DNA of 9,560 nucleotides. It comes from CAZQYC01 sp043746555. Lineage in GTDB: Bacteria > Pseudomonadota > Gammaproteobacteria > Steroidobacterales > Steroidobacteraceae. The translations under genes were made by a program, and so were the position numbers. Positions 1 through 6,212 of the stretch are shown one piece after another (position 1 is the first letter of the stretch; each line of letters begins with the position of its first letter). Below the pieces are notes generated by a model that had not been told where the DNA came from, did no database searches, and worked only from the letters and a program-made list of their open reading frames with translations. The stretch lies in contig JAYTQU010000177.1 in the NCBI GenBank assembly GCA_043746555.1, forward strand, positions 1 through 9,560, written 5' to 3'.

Positions 1-4
1 CAAC

Positions 5-493
5 GTGAAAGCAGCGTACAGTTTATTCAGTCAGATACTCAAATTTATTCCGCGCACGGACTTTGAACGGCGAGTGCGCGAGACCCACTCTGAGCGACAT
101 GCGCGCGGCGTGAGTTCGTGGCAGCAGTTGGTGTCGATGTTGTTTTGCCAGTTTGGACGCGCACACAGTTTGCGCGAGATCGAGCAGGGATTACGCAGTT
201 GCGAGGGCAAGCTTAATCACTTGGGGATTGAAGTATTGGCCAAGTCGTCGTTGTCGTACGCGAATGCGCATCGGCCGAGTGATTTGTACGAGCAAGTATT
301 CTTGAGCTTGTTTGCGCACTGTCAAAGTCAAGCACCGGCACGCAAGAAGTTTCGCTTCAAGAACAAGTTGGTGAGTGTAGATTCGACGGTAATCGATTTG
401 TGTTTATCGATGTACGATTGGGCGAAGTATAAGCGCACCAAGGGTGCCGTGAAGTTGCACTTGGTGCCCTTGATGCGGCGAGCACGATGCTAG
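5..493 (+). pseudogene. IS4-family transposase, N-terminal fragment (DUF4372 + start of DDE domain)
   Basis: This is the N-terminal part of a DDE transposase of the IS4 family. Residues 5-80 (LFSQILKFIPRTDFE..., then SSWQQLVSMLFCQFG and SLREIEQGL) match the DUF4372 helical N-terminal domain. Residues 117-152 (FRFKNKLVSVDSTVIDLCLS..., TKGAVKLHL) are the start of the catalytic domain, with the first catalytic Asp at about residue 126. Family members are usually about 350-400 residues. Here recognisable homology stops near residue 154 (base ~465) and the frame ends after seven unrelated residues, so the second Asp and the Glu of the DDE triad are missing. The first codon is GTG at base 5. The frame is open to the window edge, so the real start may lie just outside. 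Neither IS end is visible. The junction with the integrase remnant falls at about 465-540. It should be inactive in cis. Family assignment is confident; the subgroup was not determined. Confidence 0.85.
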
Positions 494-542
494 CTTAGTA
501 GGACAACCGCGCACGCTCTCTCCTCGCGAGTGCGCGATGGAT

Positions 543-1046
543 TCAAGCGCGTCGAGCGCGACGGTCAGGCGCTGGAAGCCGAAGGGCGAGATCGCTTCGA
601 GCTCGATCGCACGCAAGAATTTCTCGTATATGACGCGAATCGATCCACAGAAAAATATCGCGTTCCAATCGACGAATGATTTTTTCGGAATGGTTTTTCC
701 TCCACAGCATCGAATGTCGTTCGAACCATTCCCGTGCGATGGTTTCAAAACTTTCCTCGACCTTTGCGACGAGTTCCGCCTTCTGGTTTTTTCGCTGCTC
801 AGCGGGGTCGATACCGGCCGCGACTTGCTTGCGCACCTCTTCGCGTCGCTCGCGAGCTTCGTTTAGTCCGACGTCGGGATAAACGCCCAAGGAAATTCGC
901 TTCTCCTTTTCCCCAAAGCGATACTTGAACTGCCACCATCGACTGCCGGTGGGCGTGATCTCAAGGTACATGCCGCGGCCGTCGAAGAGTCGGGCCATCT
1001 TGCTCTGAGGTTTGCAGTTTTGAACTTCGGTAACGGTCAGCGGCAT
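543..1046 (-). pseudogene. P4-type tyrosine integrase, N-terminal remnant
   Basis: This is the N-terminal part of a P4-like site-specific recombinase. Residues 3-90 form the arm-DNA-binding domain (DUF4102): LTVTEVQNCKP..., the DGRGMYLEI strand, WWQFKYRFGEKEKRISLGVYPDVGLNEARER and AAGIDPAEQRK. Residues 98-143 begin the SAM-like core-binding domain (FETIAREWFE, KIIRRLERDIFLWIDSRHIREI). After about residue 143 the frame continues with unrelated Arg-rich sequence and stops at 167, whereas intact relatives are about 400 residues. The whole catalytic domain, with the R-H-R-Y residues, is absent. I chose the ATG at 1046 because the homology begins there and GGAG lies 8 bases upstream. A longer in-frame start at 1151 adds a stretch that looks like non-coding att DNA. 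It reads away from the 3' end of the tRNA gene at 1325-1401, the normal placement of such integrases. The break is probably linked to the IS4 fragment beside it. Confidence 0.85.
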
Positions 1047-1085
1047 GGGGGCAACTCCGTGTGTCGGCGAGGGCAAAAAATTCGG

Positions 1086-1116
1086 TTGCCCCAAAAGCTG
1101 CCCCCACTGGCCCCAA
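1086..1116 (-). promoter_or_regulatory. Candidate integrase arm-type sites (three TGGGG-type direct repeats)
   Basis: Read on the minus strand, three near-identical short repeats sit about 10-12 bp apart: TTGGGGCCA (1108-1116), TGGGGGCAG (1098-1106) and TTGGGGCAA (1086-1094). They lie between the integrase start and the tRNA 3' end, which is where the arm-binding domain of a P4-type integrase would bind, and they are spaced roughly one helical turn apart. Repeats of this G-rich type are seen upstream of related integrases. The repeats are read directly; their role is inferred. Confidence 0.4.
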
Positions 1117-1279
1117 GCTGTCAAGAGACGACGATCGATCACGCCGGACAATCAACAGCAAAAAACATCTGCATTTACGCGGCTTTTTTGTACGGAGTCG
1201 GACGCGATTGGATTTTATTTGACGTCGTCCTAACGACACTGACGCTACGGTCGGTGTGGGCAAGCCCACTAGAAGATTG

Positions 1280-1324
1280 AACCTCTTTGTATTCGACTGA
1301 TCGATCAGTCGAATACAAAGAGGT

Positions 1325-1325
<1 letters not shown>
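1280..1325. repeat. Perfect 46-bp palindrome abutting the tRNA 3' end
   Basis: The two 23-base arms are exact reverse complements with no spacer, centred between 1302 and 1303 (core CGACTGATCGATCAGTCG). The right edge is the last A of the tRNA CCA on the minus strand, so the precursor tRNA would run straight into a 23-bp stem. It could serve as a factor-assisted or bidirectional terminator or an RNase-processing hairpin for the tRNA, although no U-tract follows it. It could also be part of the attachment site of the decayed element. The structure is certain; the role is not known. Confidence 0.9.
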
Positions 1326-1401
<76 letters not shown>

Positions 1402-1447
1402 ACTGAGAGCCGAATAGGGACTGATCGGCCAGCCGGAAAGGACGCGC

Positions 1448-1476
1448 ATTGTCTTGACGGCGGGGACCAGTGTCAA
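1448..1476 (-). promoter_or_regulatory. Sigma-70 promoter of the tRNA gene
   Basis: On the minus strand a perfect -35 box TTGACA (1471-1476) is separated by 17 bases from GACAAT (1448-1453), a 4/6 match to the -10 consensus. The start site would be near 1441, giving a 5' leader of about 40 bases before the tRNA. The bases after the -10 box are GC-rich (GCGCGTCC), the type of discriminator found at stable-RNA promoters that are repressed in the stringent response. The boxes are read directly; stringent control is inferred. Confidence 0.65.
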
Positions 1477-1555
1477 GAAACCGGACGTAATAACGGCCTA
1501 TTTCTTGATCGAATCAGGCTACGGGTCGGCAAGAGCTATTCGAGGCAGCCACTAA

Positions 1556-1699
1556 TTCTACTTTGTCAGGTTGCGCTGAAGCGCGCGGTGCGGCGTTGCA
1601 ACGGCCTGAAAAATACTCACGTACTGCCGCGTACGCTGCGCTTTTTCAGGCCGTTGCGCCTTGCCCCGCATCGCTTGATCCCAACCTGACAAAGTAGAA
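1556..1699. mobile_element. 144-bp MITE-like palindromic element with CTAA target duplication
   Basis: The element starts and ends with an 18-bp perfect terminal inverted repeat, TTCTACTTTGTCAGGTTG (1556-1573) and its complement (1682-1699). It is flanked by CTAA on both sides (1552-1555 and 1700-1703), read as a 4-bp target duplication. A second perfect 16-bp arm pair (1598-1613 and 1642-1657, GCAACGGCCTGAAAAA) has the same centre (1627/1628), and the sequence between the arm pairs is also partly complementary, so the single strand folds into one long hairpin. There is no room for a transposase, so movement would need one in trans. The parent family is not recognised. The insertion lies in the 3' end of the lyase gene and stays in frame through the element up to a TAG inside the distal terminal repeat. 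Confidence 0.85.
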
Positions 1700-2502
1700 C
1701 TAAGCGCCTGCGCGGGCAGCATCGTCTCCAAGTAATTGAACGAACCGCGCTCCTTTACTTCGCTCGCAGCATTGAATAATCCCGTCATCGCGGCGCGATA
1801 GAGGGACGTAGCGAGACTAACACGTCGCACGCCTACGGCTTCGAGGTCAGCGACCGTGAATGATTTGCCCTTAATTCCCACCATGAAATTCACGGGCTTG
1901 GAAACCGCGGCACAAACTTCTTTCACTGCCTTGAGATCGGGAAGCGCCGGCGCAAACAGCACATCGGCGCCGGCCTTTTCATAGGCCTGCAATCGTACGA
2001 TGGTGTCGGCAAGATCGAGTTTGCCGCGCAAACAATTTTCGCAGCGCGCCGTCAGCGTGAACGGAAACGGTAGCGCGCGCGCGGCATGAGCCGCTGCAGC
2101 GACTCGCTTCACTGCGAATTCGATGTCGTAAATTGGATTGTCCGAATTGCCTGTTGCGTCTTCAATCGAGCCGCCGACTAATCCAGCATCGGCCGCCAAA
2201 CGAATTGTCTCAGCGACATAGTCGGGAACATCGCCAAAGCCACTCTCTAAATCCGCGGCGACCGGTAGATCGGTAGCCGCAACGATCATTCGACAATGCG
2301 CGAGCGCTTCATCACGCGTGATCTTGCCGTCGCGCTGTCCATACATCGCCGCTGTTGCGCCGCTTGAAGTTGCGAGCGCTTGAAATCCCAGCGACGCCAA
2401 CATGCGTGCCGACACCGTGTCCCAGGGATTGGGAAATACAAACGCGCCTGGACCGCGATGCAGTGCCCGGAATCGCTCCGCTTTCTCTTGTTGCGTGGAC
2501 AT
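1558..2502 (-). CDS. Isocitrate lyase/PEP mutase superfamily protein with element-encoded C-terminus
   Basis: This is a 314-residue member of the PEP mutase/isocitrate lyase superfamily (COG2513 type), cytosolic TIM-barrel enzymes that cleave or form C-C or C-P bonds in 2-oxo acids with Mg2+. Visible signatures are FRALH...FVFPNPWDTVSARMLASLGFQALATSS at the N-terminus, the Mg-site strand PVAADLESGFGD, GLVGGSIEDATG, a degenerate catalytic loop LTARCENCLRG without the KKCGH of true isocitrate lyases, and VLFAPALPDLKAVKEV plus KPVNFMVG. The exact substrate cannot be assigned; methylisocitrate lyase or oxaloacetate decarboxylase-like activity is possible. The last 46 codons, from about residue 269, come from the 144-bp inserted element. 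Removing the element and one CTAA copy restores the frame to ...LPAQALSGCLE-stop, about 272 residues, a normal family length. The start ATG at 2502 has a weak GGTGAT upstream. It lies 27 bp after the hydrolase gene and is probably co-transcribed with it. Confidence 0.88.
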   Translation of the reverse strand: MSTQQEKAERFRALHRGPGAFVFPNPWDTVSARMLASLGFQALATSSGATAAMYGQRDGKITRDEALAHCRMIVAATDLPVAADLESGFGDVPDYVAETIRLAADAGLVGGSIEDATGNSDNPIYDIEFAVKRVAAAAHAARALPFPFTLTARCENCLRGKLDLADTIVRLQAYEKAGADVLFAPALPDLKAVKEVCAAVSKPVNFMVGIKGKSFTVADLEAVGVRRVSLATSLYRAAMTGLFNAASEVKERGSFNYLETMLPAQALSSTLSGWDQAMRGKAQRPEKAQRTRQYVSIFQAVATPHRALQRNLTK

Positions 2503-2529
2503 ACGATCACCAATTGTACAGTCGCATCG

Positions 2530-3261
2530 TTAGTTGGACAGATTGCGTTTGAACAACGCAAACAATCGCTCCCAATGTCGTTCGGCACTCGCTTTATGAA
2601 AAATGCCGGTGCGTTGTGGAAAGGCGAATCCATGCTCTGCGCCGGGATACCATTCCAATCGATACTTGAGTTTGGTTTTTTTCAGATACGACTCGAACTC
2701 GTCGATGGTTTCCTTAGGCGCGTACTTGTCGATCTCGGCGCAGGCGAAATACATTTCGCCGCGAATCCGATCGGCGAAAAGATGCGGAGTGTCGGGTTGC
2801 TTGGTCATGAGTCCCGCACCGTAAATCGATGCGCCGCACTTGAAGCGATCGGGATATGTTCCGCATGCGGCCATGATGTACGGTCCGCTCATGCAGTAAC
2901 CCACACCGCCGAGCGATGACGCTTTCGCCTGCGGCTGCTTGTCCACGTAGTCGAGCATCGTACGTGTGTCGCGCATGATCATTTCAATGTTGATGCCGCG
3001 CATTAGATCGAACATGCGCTTGAAGCCTTCTTCGTCGCGTACCATCGTGAACTCGCGCGTCGTTCGGTAGTACATGTTCGGCAGTACGACGTAGTAACCC
3101 ACCGTGGCGATCCGGCGCGCCATGTCATGTAATTCTTCCCGCTTACCCGGCGCATCCATATAAAAAAACACCACCGGAAAAGGTCCGCCTTCCTCCGGAT
3201 ACGTAATGAAGGTGTTCATCTGTCCATCGGCTGTCTGCAAATCAATATGTTGTTCGATCAT
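2530..3261 (-). CDS. Dienelactone hydrolase family protein
   Basis: This is a 243-residue alpha/beta hydrolase of the dienelactone hydrolase family, which hydrolyses lactones or esters with a Cys-Asp-His triad. The nucleophile elbow is GVGYCMSG (Cys123), the acid is in CAEIDKYAP (Asp178) and the histidine is in PGAEHGFAF (His210), in the order and spacing of the family. The N-terminal strand PFPVVFFYMDAPGKREELHDMARRIATVGYYVVLPNMYYR is also typical. Length is normal and there is no signal peptide, so it is probably cytosolic. The substrate is unknown; a role in chlorocatechol breakdown cannot be claimed from one gene. It is the first gene of a two-gene minus-strand unit with the lyase, which suggests use of a small carboxylic or aromatic-derived metabolite. 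The ATG at 3261 is preceded by a weak purine stretch (GAGAAC). Confidence 0.9.
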   Translation of the reverse strand: MIEQHIDLQTADGQMNTFITYPEEGGPFPVVFFYMDAPGKREELHDMARRIATVGYYVVLPNMYYRTTREFTMVRDEEGFKRMFDLMRGINIEMIMRDTRTMLDYVDKQPQAKASSLGGVGYCMSGPYIMAACGTYPDRFKCGASIYGAGLMTKQPDTPHLFADRIRGEMYFACAEIDKYAPKETIDEFESYLKKTKLKYRLEWYPGAEHGFAFPQRTGIFHKASAERHWERLFALFKRNLSN

Positions 3262-3541
3262 GTTGGTGTTCTCGTTTTATCGGGTGGCTTTTTTGTTACA
3301 CCGATTCACCCGACCCTTAGCGGGGAAATGGAGCGACAGTAAAACCATGGTTTGCAATTTGTCCGTCAAAGTACTCGTTGCTTTCGCGCAGCATAACTAA
3401 TTGGTGCGAAAATGAAGACGGGAAATTGCATCTTCAGCGCTTTCGGACAATCGATTCGGTGATATTACACATTGTTACTTGTCGTACGGCGCGACAATTG
3501 CGCGATGTTTAATCCTACATCGGTCGATTTTCCAACCGCAC
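3262..3541. other. Intergenic region between hydrolase and DUF4157 gene
   Basis: No gene is supported in these 280 bases. The stretch should hold the promoter of the hydrolase-lyase unit and the end of the DUF4157 transcript, both read on the minus strand. It contains a TTGACG box (3364-3369, minus) without a convincing -10 partner. Upstream of the hydrolase start is the 12-bp palindrome AAACCATGGTTT (3342-3353), a possible operator. A short plus-strand frame covering 3206-3400 has no family resemblance and was not called. Confidence 0.5.
3409..3436 (-). terminator. Weak possible terminator downstream of the DUF4157 gene
   Basis: On the minus strand TGAAGA (3431-3436) pairs with TCTTCA (3413-3418) across a 12-base loop and is followed by TTTT (3409-3412). 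It lies about 105 bases after the stop codon of the DUF4157 gene. The stem is only 6 bp and AT-leaning, so this is a marginal candidate. Confidence 0.2.
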
Positions 3542-4948
3542 TCAACGAGGTTTTACTTCGACCTCTTCAACGCCCGAACTTGGGTTAGTCACCTTAAACG
3601 TCCGATCGCGGATATCTTCGGCAAAGTGCTGGAAGGAGTAAGCGTTGTTCTCGGCTTGCTTAGGCGGATACTTTCTTTTTCTTGCCGATACTTTTTTACG
3701 ATCCTTGTCTGTATTGCCGCCGGCTCCGGCATTGTGCGCCGATTCGTGGAGGATGATCGCCGGCTGCAAATCGGCGCACGGCTTTCTGAAGAACTCGGGA
3801 CAAATGGAAATCCCCTTACCCGGCGCCGCCAACGCACAAATATCGCCGTCTTTGTCCGACTTGCACTTTGGTAGGCAGGCGATGTCCTTGCTATCGAGGC
3901 TTTTTTTGATGTCTTGATATACCTTAACTACGGCGTTCACCTTGTCGTGGTCGAATATGTCGCCGAAGTGCGCCGCGAAGGCATCGCGTGTTTCGGAATC
4001 CGCGGACGGCATCCCCGTGGTCAATGCGTCTAGCGCGCCTTGCGTCAAAGGCTTTGTATCTTCGATCGCCTGAGCGATGATTTTTTCTTGCACATCTTCC
4101 TTGCCTTTTACCTTGGTCTTGCAATTCGAAAAGGTGGGGGCTCGCTGCAATGCGAGTGAGCCACCGGACCCATTCGCCAAACCAGATCCAGCAACGCTTT
4201 GTTGGACCACGTGAGTGAGTTCGTGGGCCAGCAAGAATTTTCCGGCCTCTGTGTGCGGTGCAAAGCGCCCCGAGGCAAAGACCACATCGCGTCCCACTGT
4301 GTAAGCTCCGGCATTCACCGAGTGCGCCGATTCGCTGGCTTGAGCATCGGTGTGCACCCGCACCTGGCTGAAGTCGTACCCGAAACGCGACTCGAAGAAG
4401 ACTCGCGTTCCGGCATCGAGTGGTTGTCCAGACGATTTCAATACGCGGCGCACACTCGGCGGAGCCACGCTCGAATCGTTGTGACCTTGATTGAAACCCC
4501 GATTGGAACGCTGATTCAAACCGCCGGTAGAGCGATCAATAAGTGACTTCTTTTTGCCGCATGCTTCGCACTCGCCTGCAACCGAGGAGTTAGCGCAACT
4601 ACAAGCACGCTGAAACGGCGATTCAGCATTACCCATCACTTGCTCGGCAACACGATCCGCTTGTTGCTCGTTACGATCTCCAGAAGGATTGATCGTTAAT
4701 CTTGGTTGTGTCGACTGGACAGAAGAATTCTGCCCATCGAACCTGGTCGCGGTGTTGTTCGCTTCGCGTTCTCGCCGGTCATTTTTTATATGATGCAGTC
4801 GCTGCAGCGCTTGATTGCCAATCGTTCGTTGTACATCATCCGGCGACCGCGCCTCACGATTGCAGCCTGGCGGCGTTCGAGATAACACCGGCGATCTGGA
4901 CGACCGAGCCTGTTGAGTAACATCCGACCGCTGCGCCGCGCTGCCCAT
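3542..4948 (-). CDS. DUF4157 protein with C-terminal M35-like metallopeptidase domain (putative eCIS effector)
   Basis: This 468-residue protein has no signal peptide. Residues 39-51 (VQRTIGNQALQRL) and 83-105 (RLTINPSGDRNEQQADRVAEQVM) are the tags that normally precede DUF4157. Residues 114-132 hold a CxC...CxxC cluster (C116, C118, C127, C130), probably a zinc site. Residues 165-250 are DUF4157: DFSQVRVHTDAQA, AYTVGRDVVFASGRFAP and the zinc motif HELTH (242-246) followed by VVQQ. Residues 275-468 form a Cys-containing C-terminal region with a second motif, LHESAHN (HESAH 401-405), then GNTDKD and AENNAYSFQHFAED, which resembles lysine-specific/M35 (aspzincin) endopeptidases. DUF4157 is a known marker of cargo of extracellular contractile injection systems. 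A secreted protease toxin or a processing factor for neighbouring cargo are both possible. The ATG at 4948 has AAGGG about 10 bases upstream. It is divergent from the immunity gene, and no structural eCIS gene is visible. Confidence 0.82.
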   Translation of the reverse strand: MGSAAQRSDVTQQARSSRSPVLSRTPPGCNREARSPDDVQRTIGNQALQRLHHIKNDRREREANNTATRFDGQNSSVQSTQPRLTINPSGDRNEQQADRVAEQVMGNAESPFQRACSCANSSVAGECEACGKKKSLIDRSTGGLNQRSNRGFNQGHNDSSVAPPSVRRVLKSSGQPLDAGTRVFFESRFGYDFSQVRVHTDAQASESAHSVNAGAYTVGRDVVFASGRFAPHTEAGKFLLAHELTHVVQQSVAGSGLANGSGGSLALQRAPTFSNCKTKVKGKEDVQEKIIAQAIEDTKPLTQGALDALTTGMPSADSETRDAFAAHFGDIFDHDKVNAVVKVYQDIKKSLDSKDIACLPKCKSDKDGDICALAAPGKGISICPEFFRKPCADLQPAIILHESAHNAGAGGNTDKDRKKVSARKRKYPPKQAENNAYSFQHFAEDIRDRTFKVTNPSSGVEEVEVKPR

Positions 4949-5143
4949 AAGTAAGGCCCTTCAGTTGCTTCGGGATTAAATCAAACCATAAAAGAACGTT
5001 CCACCGCGAGCCTACCACCGACCCGATCCGATCGACAATAAGCACGTTGGTGCGCTCGTCGATTGGGATTGTCATCGACCGATCTCAACTCTTCAGGACA
5101 AAGGCTAGGTTGGGGCGTTTGTGGTTAAATACGCCTAAATCTC
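4949..5143. promoter_or_regulatory. Divergent promoter region between DUF4157 gene and immunity gene
   Basis: The only upstream DNA shared by the minus-strand DUF4157 gene and the plus-strand immunity gene is this 195-base stretch, so it must carry both start regions unless transcripts enter from outside. A TTAAAT hexamer at about 5124-5129 could be a -10 box for the immunity gene, but no good -35 partner is clear. No operator or terminator stands out. Confidence 0.35.
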
Positions 5144-6208
5144 ATGATCACCGTATCCTCACATTCAATAGATCGGGCAGTCCTCGCCGAGAAAACGGAC
5201 AACACGCGCAACTTCCTGCCGCAGTTGCGCGACCTGTTGCCGGAGCGTCCCGATTTGCTCGCGGTGTATGCGCGTCGCAGCATCGAATTCGCTGCCGGAA
5301 TCATTGCGCTTGAACTCGCGGAAGACAGCATCGCCTGGCTGCGACGATCGGCGCGAGCCAATGCGTTAATGTTCGTTAGTTGCGCTCATCCCGATCAGAC
5401 TTCAGCCATCGAGTTGGGCGATGGGACAACATTGAGCGTTACATTGAGCGTTGCATTGAGCGTTGACTCACCCGGCGATACGAGTAAAGCGCATGCGCCG
5501 GCGTGGATCGATGCGGTGTGGTGTGCAATCGCCTGCGATGATGCGATCGCGCAAAGCTGGCTCGCTACGATCGACATCGAGACGTTGCGTCGCACCGAGA
5601 TCGCCTGTAACGAATACGTGTTCGCATATGCAGCGCTGCTCAAGTCGCTACTGACTCGCGACGGCCGTCATGTGCAGTGGCTGACGAAAGCGATTGAACA
5701 GTGTGAACCGAGCCCCGACCTTGAAACCACGCAGGACTGGATCGACCATTTCGATTACCCGGTTCTGCGCGCGATCTATCCTTTGCTTGCCGATAAGACT
5801 GCCGACTTCAATAGTGCGCTGGCCGAACTTCTTGAGAACCACCGTGACTATTGGCGGCGCGACGAAGAAAAACTTGGCGTACAGGGTCTCATCTCGTTGC
5901 CGGCAATAGCTCTCGCGCGCCTAGCGTACGCTCGCGGCATGACGGTGGAAGTGCAATCAGGCTACATGCCCGACATAGTGTGGAGAACTTCAAGTCCCGC
6001 TACGCTGTCGCTATGTCCATACTGCGTGAGTCCAAAGCCAACAATCGTCAATCGCTGCACGTTGTGCGGGCGCGATACAAGTAAGGATGCGCCGATCGAA
6101 ATGACTATGCTGAAGCTGCGTGCGGAAAAAAATAAATCTTGTACTCGATGCGGTTATCCATTGCACGCCCTCGCCAACACCTGTCCGAGTTGTCGGCAAC
6201 GGCAATAG
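5144..6208 (+). CDS. Imm49-like immunity protein with two C-terminal zinc ribbons
   Basis: This 354-residue protein has no signal peptide or membrane segment, so it is predicted to be cytosolic. The N-terminal and middle parts are mostly helical. Residues 223-282 (NSALAELLENHRDYWRRDEEKLGVQGLISLPAIALARLAYARGMTVEVQSGYMPDIV) match the C-terminal signature of the Imm49 family, which are immunity proteins of polymorphic toxin systems. After it come two zinc ribbons: CPYC...CTLC (C291, C294, C305, C308) and CTRC...CPSC (C333, C336, C347, C350). Residues 96-107 come from a three-fold 12-bp repeat. The gene is convergent with the nuclease toxin gene and only 4 bp separates the stop codons, so it is the natural immunity candidate for that toxin. 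Most toxin-immunity pairs are co-directional, so this layout is unusual. The start ATG has a poor ribosome-binding site. The ribbons may bind nucleic acid or toxin; their role is inferred. Confidence 0.75.
   Translation: MITVSSHSIDRAVLAEKTDNTRNFLPQLRDLLPERPDLLAVYARRSIEFAAGIIALELAEDSIAWLRRSARANALMFVSCAHPDQTSAIELGDGTTLSVTLSVALSVDSPGDTSKAHAPAWIDAVWCAIACDDAIAQSWLATIDIETLRRTEIACNEYVFAYAALLKSLLTRDGRHVQWLTKAIEQCEPSPDLETTQDWIDHFDYPVLRAIYPLLADKTADFNSALAELLENHRDYWRRDEEKLGVQGLISLPAIALARLAYARGMTVEVQSGYMPDIVWRTSSPATLSLCPYCVSPKPTIVNRCTLCGRDTSKDAPIEMTMLKLRAEKNKSCTRCGYPLHALANTCPSCRQRQ
5429..5464 (+). repeat. Three tandem 12-bp repeats inside the immunity gene
   Basis: The unit (A/G)CATTGAGCGTT occurs three times head to tail (5429-5440, 5441-5452, 5453-5464) with one base change in the last copy. 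It encodes TLSV-TLSV-ALSV in frame. Gain or loss of a unit would keep the frame and change loop length by four residues. The copies being nearly identical suggests recent slippage. Confidence 0.85.
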
Positions 6209-6212
6209 CCAA

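Noticed and set aside
404..748. Minus-strand frame overlapping the integrase stop and IS junction
   Set aside because: It spans two unrelated fragments. I considered it as a frameshifted continuation of the integrase (AIELEAISPFGFQRLTVALDALE), but it does not resemble the expected core-binding domain well enough to call.
961..1280. Overlapping short frames in both directions between integrase start and tRNA
   Set aside because: No homology, mutually overlapping, and located in the attachment/arm-site region.
1556..1699. The inverted repeat at the lyase 3' end as a plain transcription terminator
   Set aside because: The arms are 144 bp overall with nested symmetry and a CTAA duplication, and the stop codon lies inside the distal repeat. 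This fits an insertion better than a terminator, though the hairpin may also stop transcription.
2380..2919. 179-codon plus-strand frame
   Set aside because: It overlaps the dienelactone hydrolase and lyase genes antisense, both of which have clear family motifs; no family resemblance of its own.
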